Made by a program: the position numbers and the translations under genes | Assembly (NCBI GenBank): GCA_009778355.1 | Contig: WRJY01000318.1 | Location: 1 to 15,426, forward strand | Source of the DNA: Desulfovibrionaceae bacterium | Lineage (GTDB): Bacteria > Pseudomonadota > Gammaproteobacteria > Burkholderiales > Burkholderiaceae_C | Direction: 5' to 3' | DNA length: 15,426 bases | The notes under the pieces: model-generated | Databases searched by the model: none | The model's input: the letters and a program-made list of their open reading frames with translations, nothing else | What the model was told of the DNA's origin: nothing | Shown here: piece by piece, positions 15,173-15,426 of the stretch | How positions within the stretch are numbered: position 1 is the stretch's first letter | Layout: each line of letters begins with the position of its first letter

Positions 15173-15426
15173 ATGAAAGTTGTTCGCAATATTCTCGGTT
15201 TGTCGGTCATGGCTGCCGCGCTCGGCGTTGCCCTGCCGGCCATGGCACAGCAGCAAGGCATGTCTGGCCAAGAAGGCATGAGCGGCATGTCTGGTCAGCA
15301 AGGCATGAGCGGCATGTCCGGTCAGCAAGGCATGAGCGGCATGTCCGGTCAGCAAGGCATGTCGGGCATGTCCGGTCAGCAAGGCATGTCGGGCATGTCC
15401 GGTCAGCAAGGCATGTCGGGCATGTC
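15173..15426 (+). CDS. Secreted GMSGMSGQQ tandem-repeat protein, 5' part only
   Basis: ATG 15173 follows AGGAG (15162-15166) with a 6-nt spacer, a strong translation start. Residues 1-25 are a Sec signal peptide (MKVVRNILGLSVMAAALGVA, then LPAMA and cleavage). The mature chain begins QQQGMSGQE and then repeats the nonapeptide GMSGMSGQQ from residue 35 to the window end: five full 27-nt units from 15275 and part of a sixth. Units are almost identical in DNA, differing mainly AGC/TCG and TCT/TCC. Rich in Gly, Met, Ser and Gln, without charge or Cys, so disordered and flexible. The Met density suggests metal (copper) binding or methionine-oxidation sensing, but this is speculation. The gene is cut by the window edge; no family is recognised. 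Confidence 0.85.
   Translation, partial: MKVVRNILGLSVMAAALGVALPAMAQQQGMSGQEGMSGMSGQQGMSGMSGQQGMSGMSGQQGMSGMSGQQGMSGMSGQQGMSGM

Noticed and set aside
15152..15409. - strand ORF with LTGHARHAL-type repeats
   Set aside because: It is the mirror of the 27-nt tandem repeat; the + strand has the ribosome binding site and signal peptide.
15257..15426. CRISPR-like array
   Set aside because: The repeats are contiguous 27-nt coding units without spacers.

Overview
The window reads as a high-GC betaproteobacterial chromosome, most likely Burkholderiales (Comamonadaceae-like). This is inferred from the strong G/C third-position bias of the core genes, the gene repertoire and the many short palindromic intergenic repeats; no species-level marker is visible. 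It divides into an AT-richer surface-polysaccharide island on the left, a GC-rich core in the middle, and a repeat- and remnant-rich right flank.

Left flank and island (1-4017, + strand): a (GCAA)13 tract at the very edge, two strong hairpins, and an internally deleted IS200/IS605-type element that keeps both end hairpins. Three genes of clearly lower GC follow: a GT4 glycosyltransferase, a capsule-type (KpsC/KpsS-like) protein joined to it by an ATGA overlap, and a hexapeptide-repeat (CatB/WbbJ-like) O-acyltransferase. Together they suggest the tail of a laterally acquired capsule, exopolysaccharide or O-antigen locus.

ABC operon (4135-9555, - strand): a complete peptide-type (Dpp/Opp) importer read right to left as permease, permease, ATPase, ATPase, substrate-binding protein. 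The binding-protein gene is last instead of first. Repeats interrupt the operon twice: an inverted REP-like pair between the ATPase genes, which appears to write the last codons of the first ATPase, and a perfect 23-bp palindrome just before the binding-protein gene.

Housekeeping block (9657-13395, + strand): a YfhL-type 2[4Fe-4S] ferredoxin overlaps purN by ATGA, an RsmB/NOP-family rRNA methyltransferase follows 8 nt later, and after a hairpin-rich gap comes one ORF that fuses the tRNA adenosine deaminase TadA to a haloalkane dehalogenase of the DhlA (HLD-I) type with all five active-site residues. A tRNA-Ser(GGA) lies on the - strand beyond it.

Right flank (13646-15426): the 3' end (domains V-VI) of a group II intron abuts the tRNA-Ser 5' end. 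Then come IS-end-like TGTC(C) repeats, a second copy of the palindrome from the ABC operon, about 600 bases with a good sigma70-like promoter but no recognisable gene, a small secreted protein of unknown function, a leader that can fold into a three-way junction, and the start of a secreted protein made of GMSGMSGQQ tandem repeats that runs off the window.

The points most worth a second look are the TadA-dehalogenase fusion, the repeat protein with its structured leader, the group II intron remnant at the tRNA, and the palindrome family.
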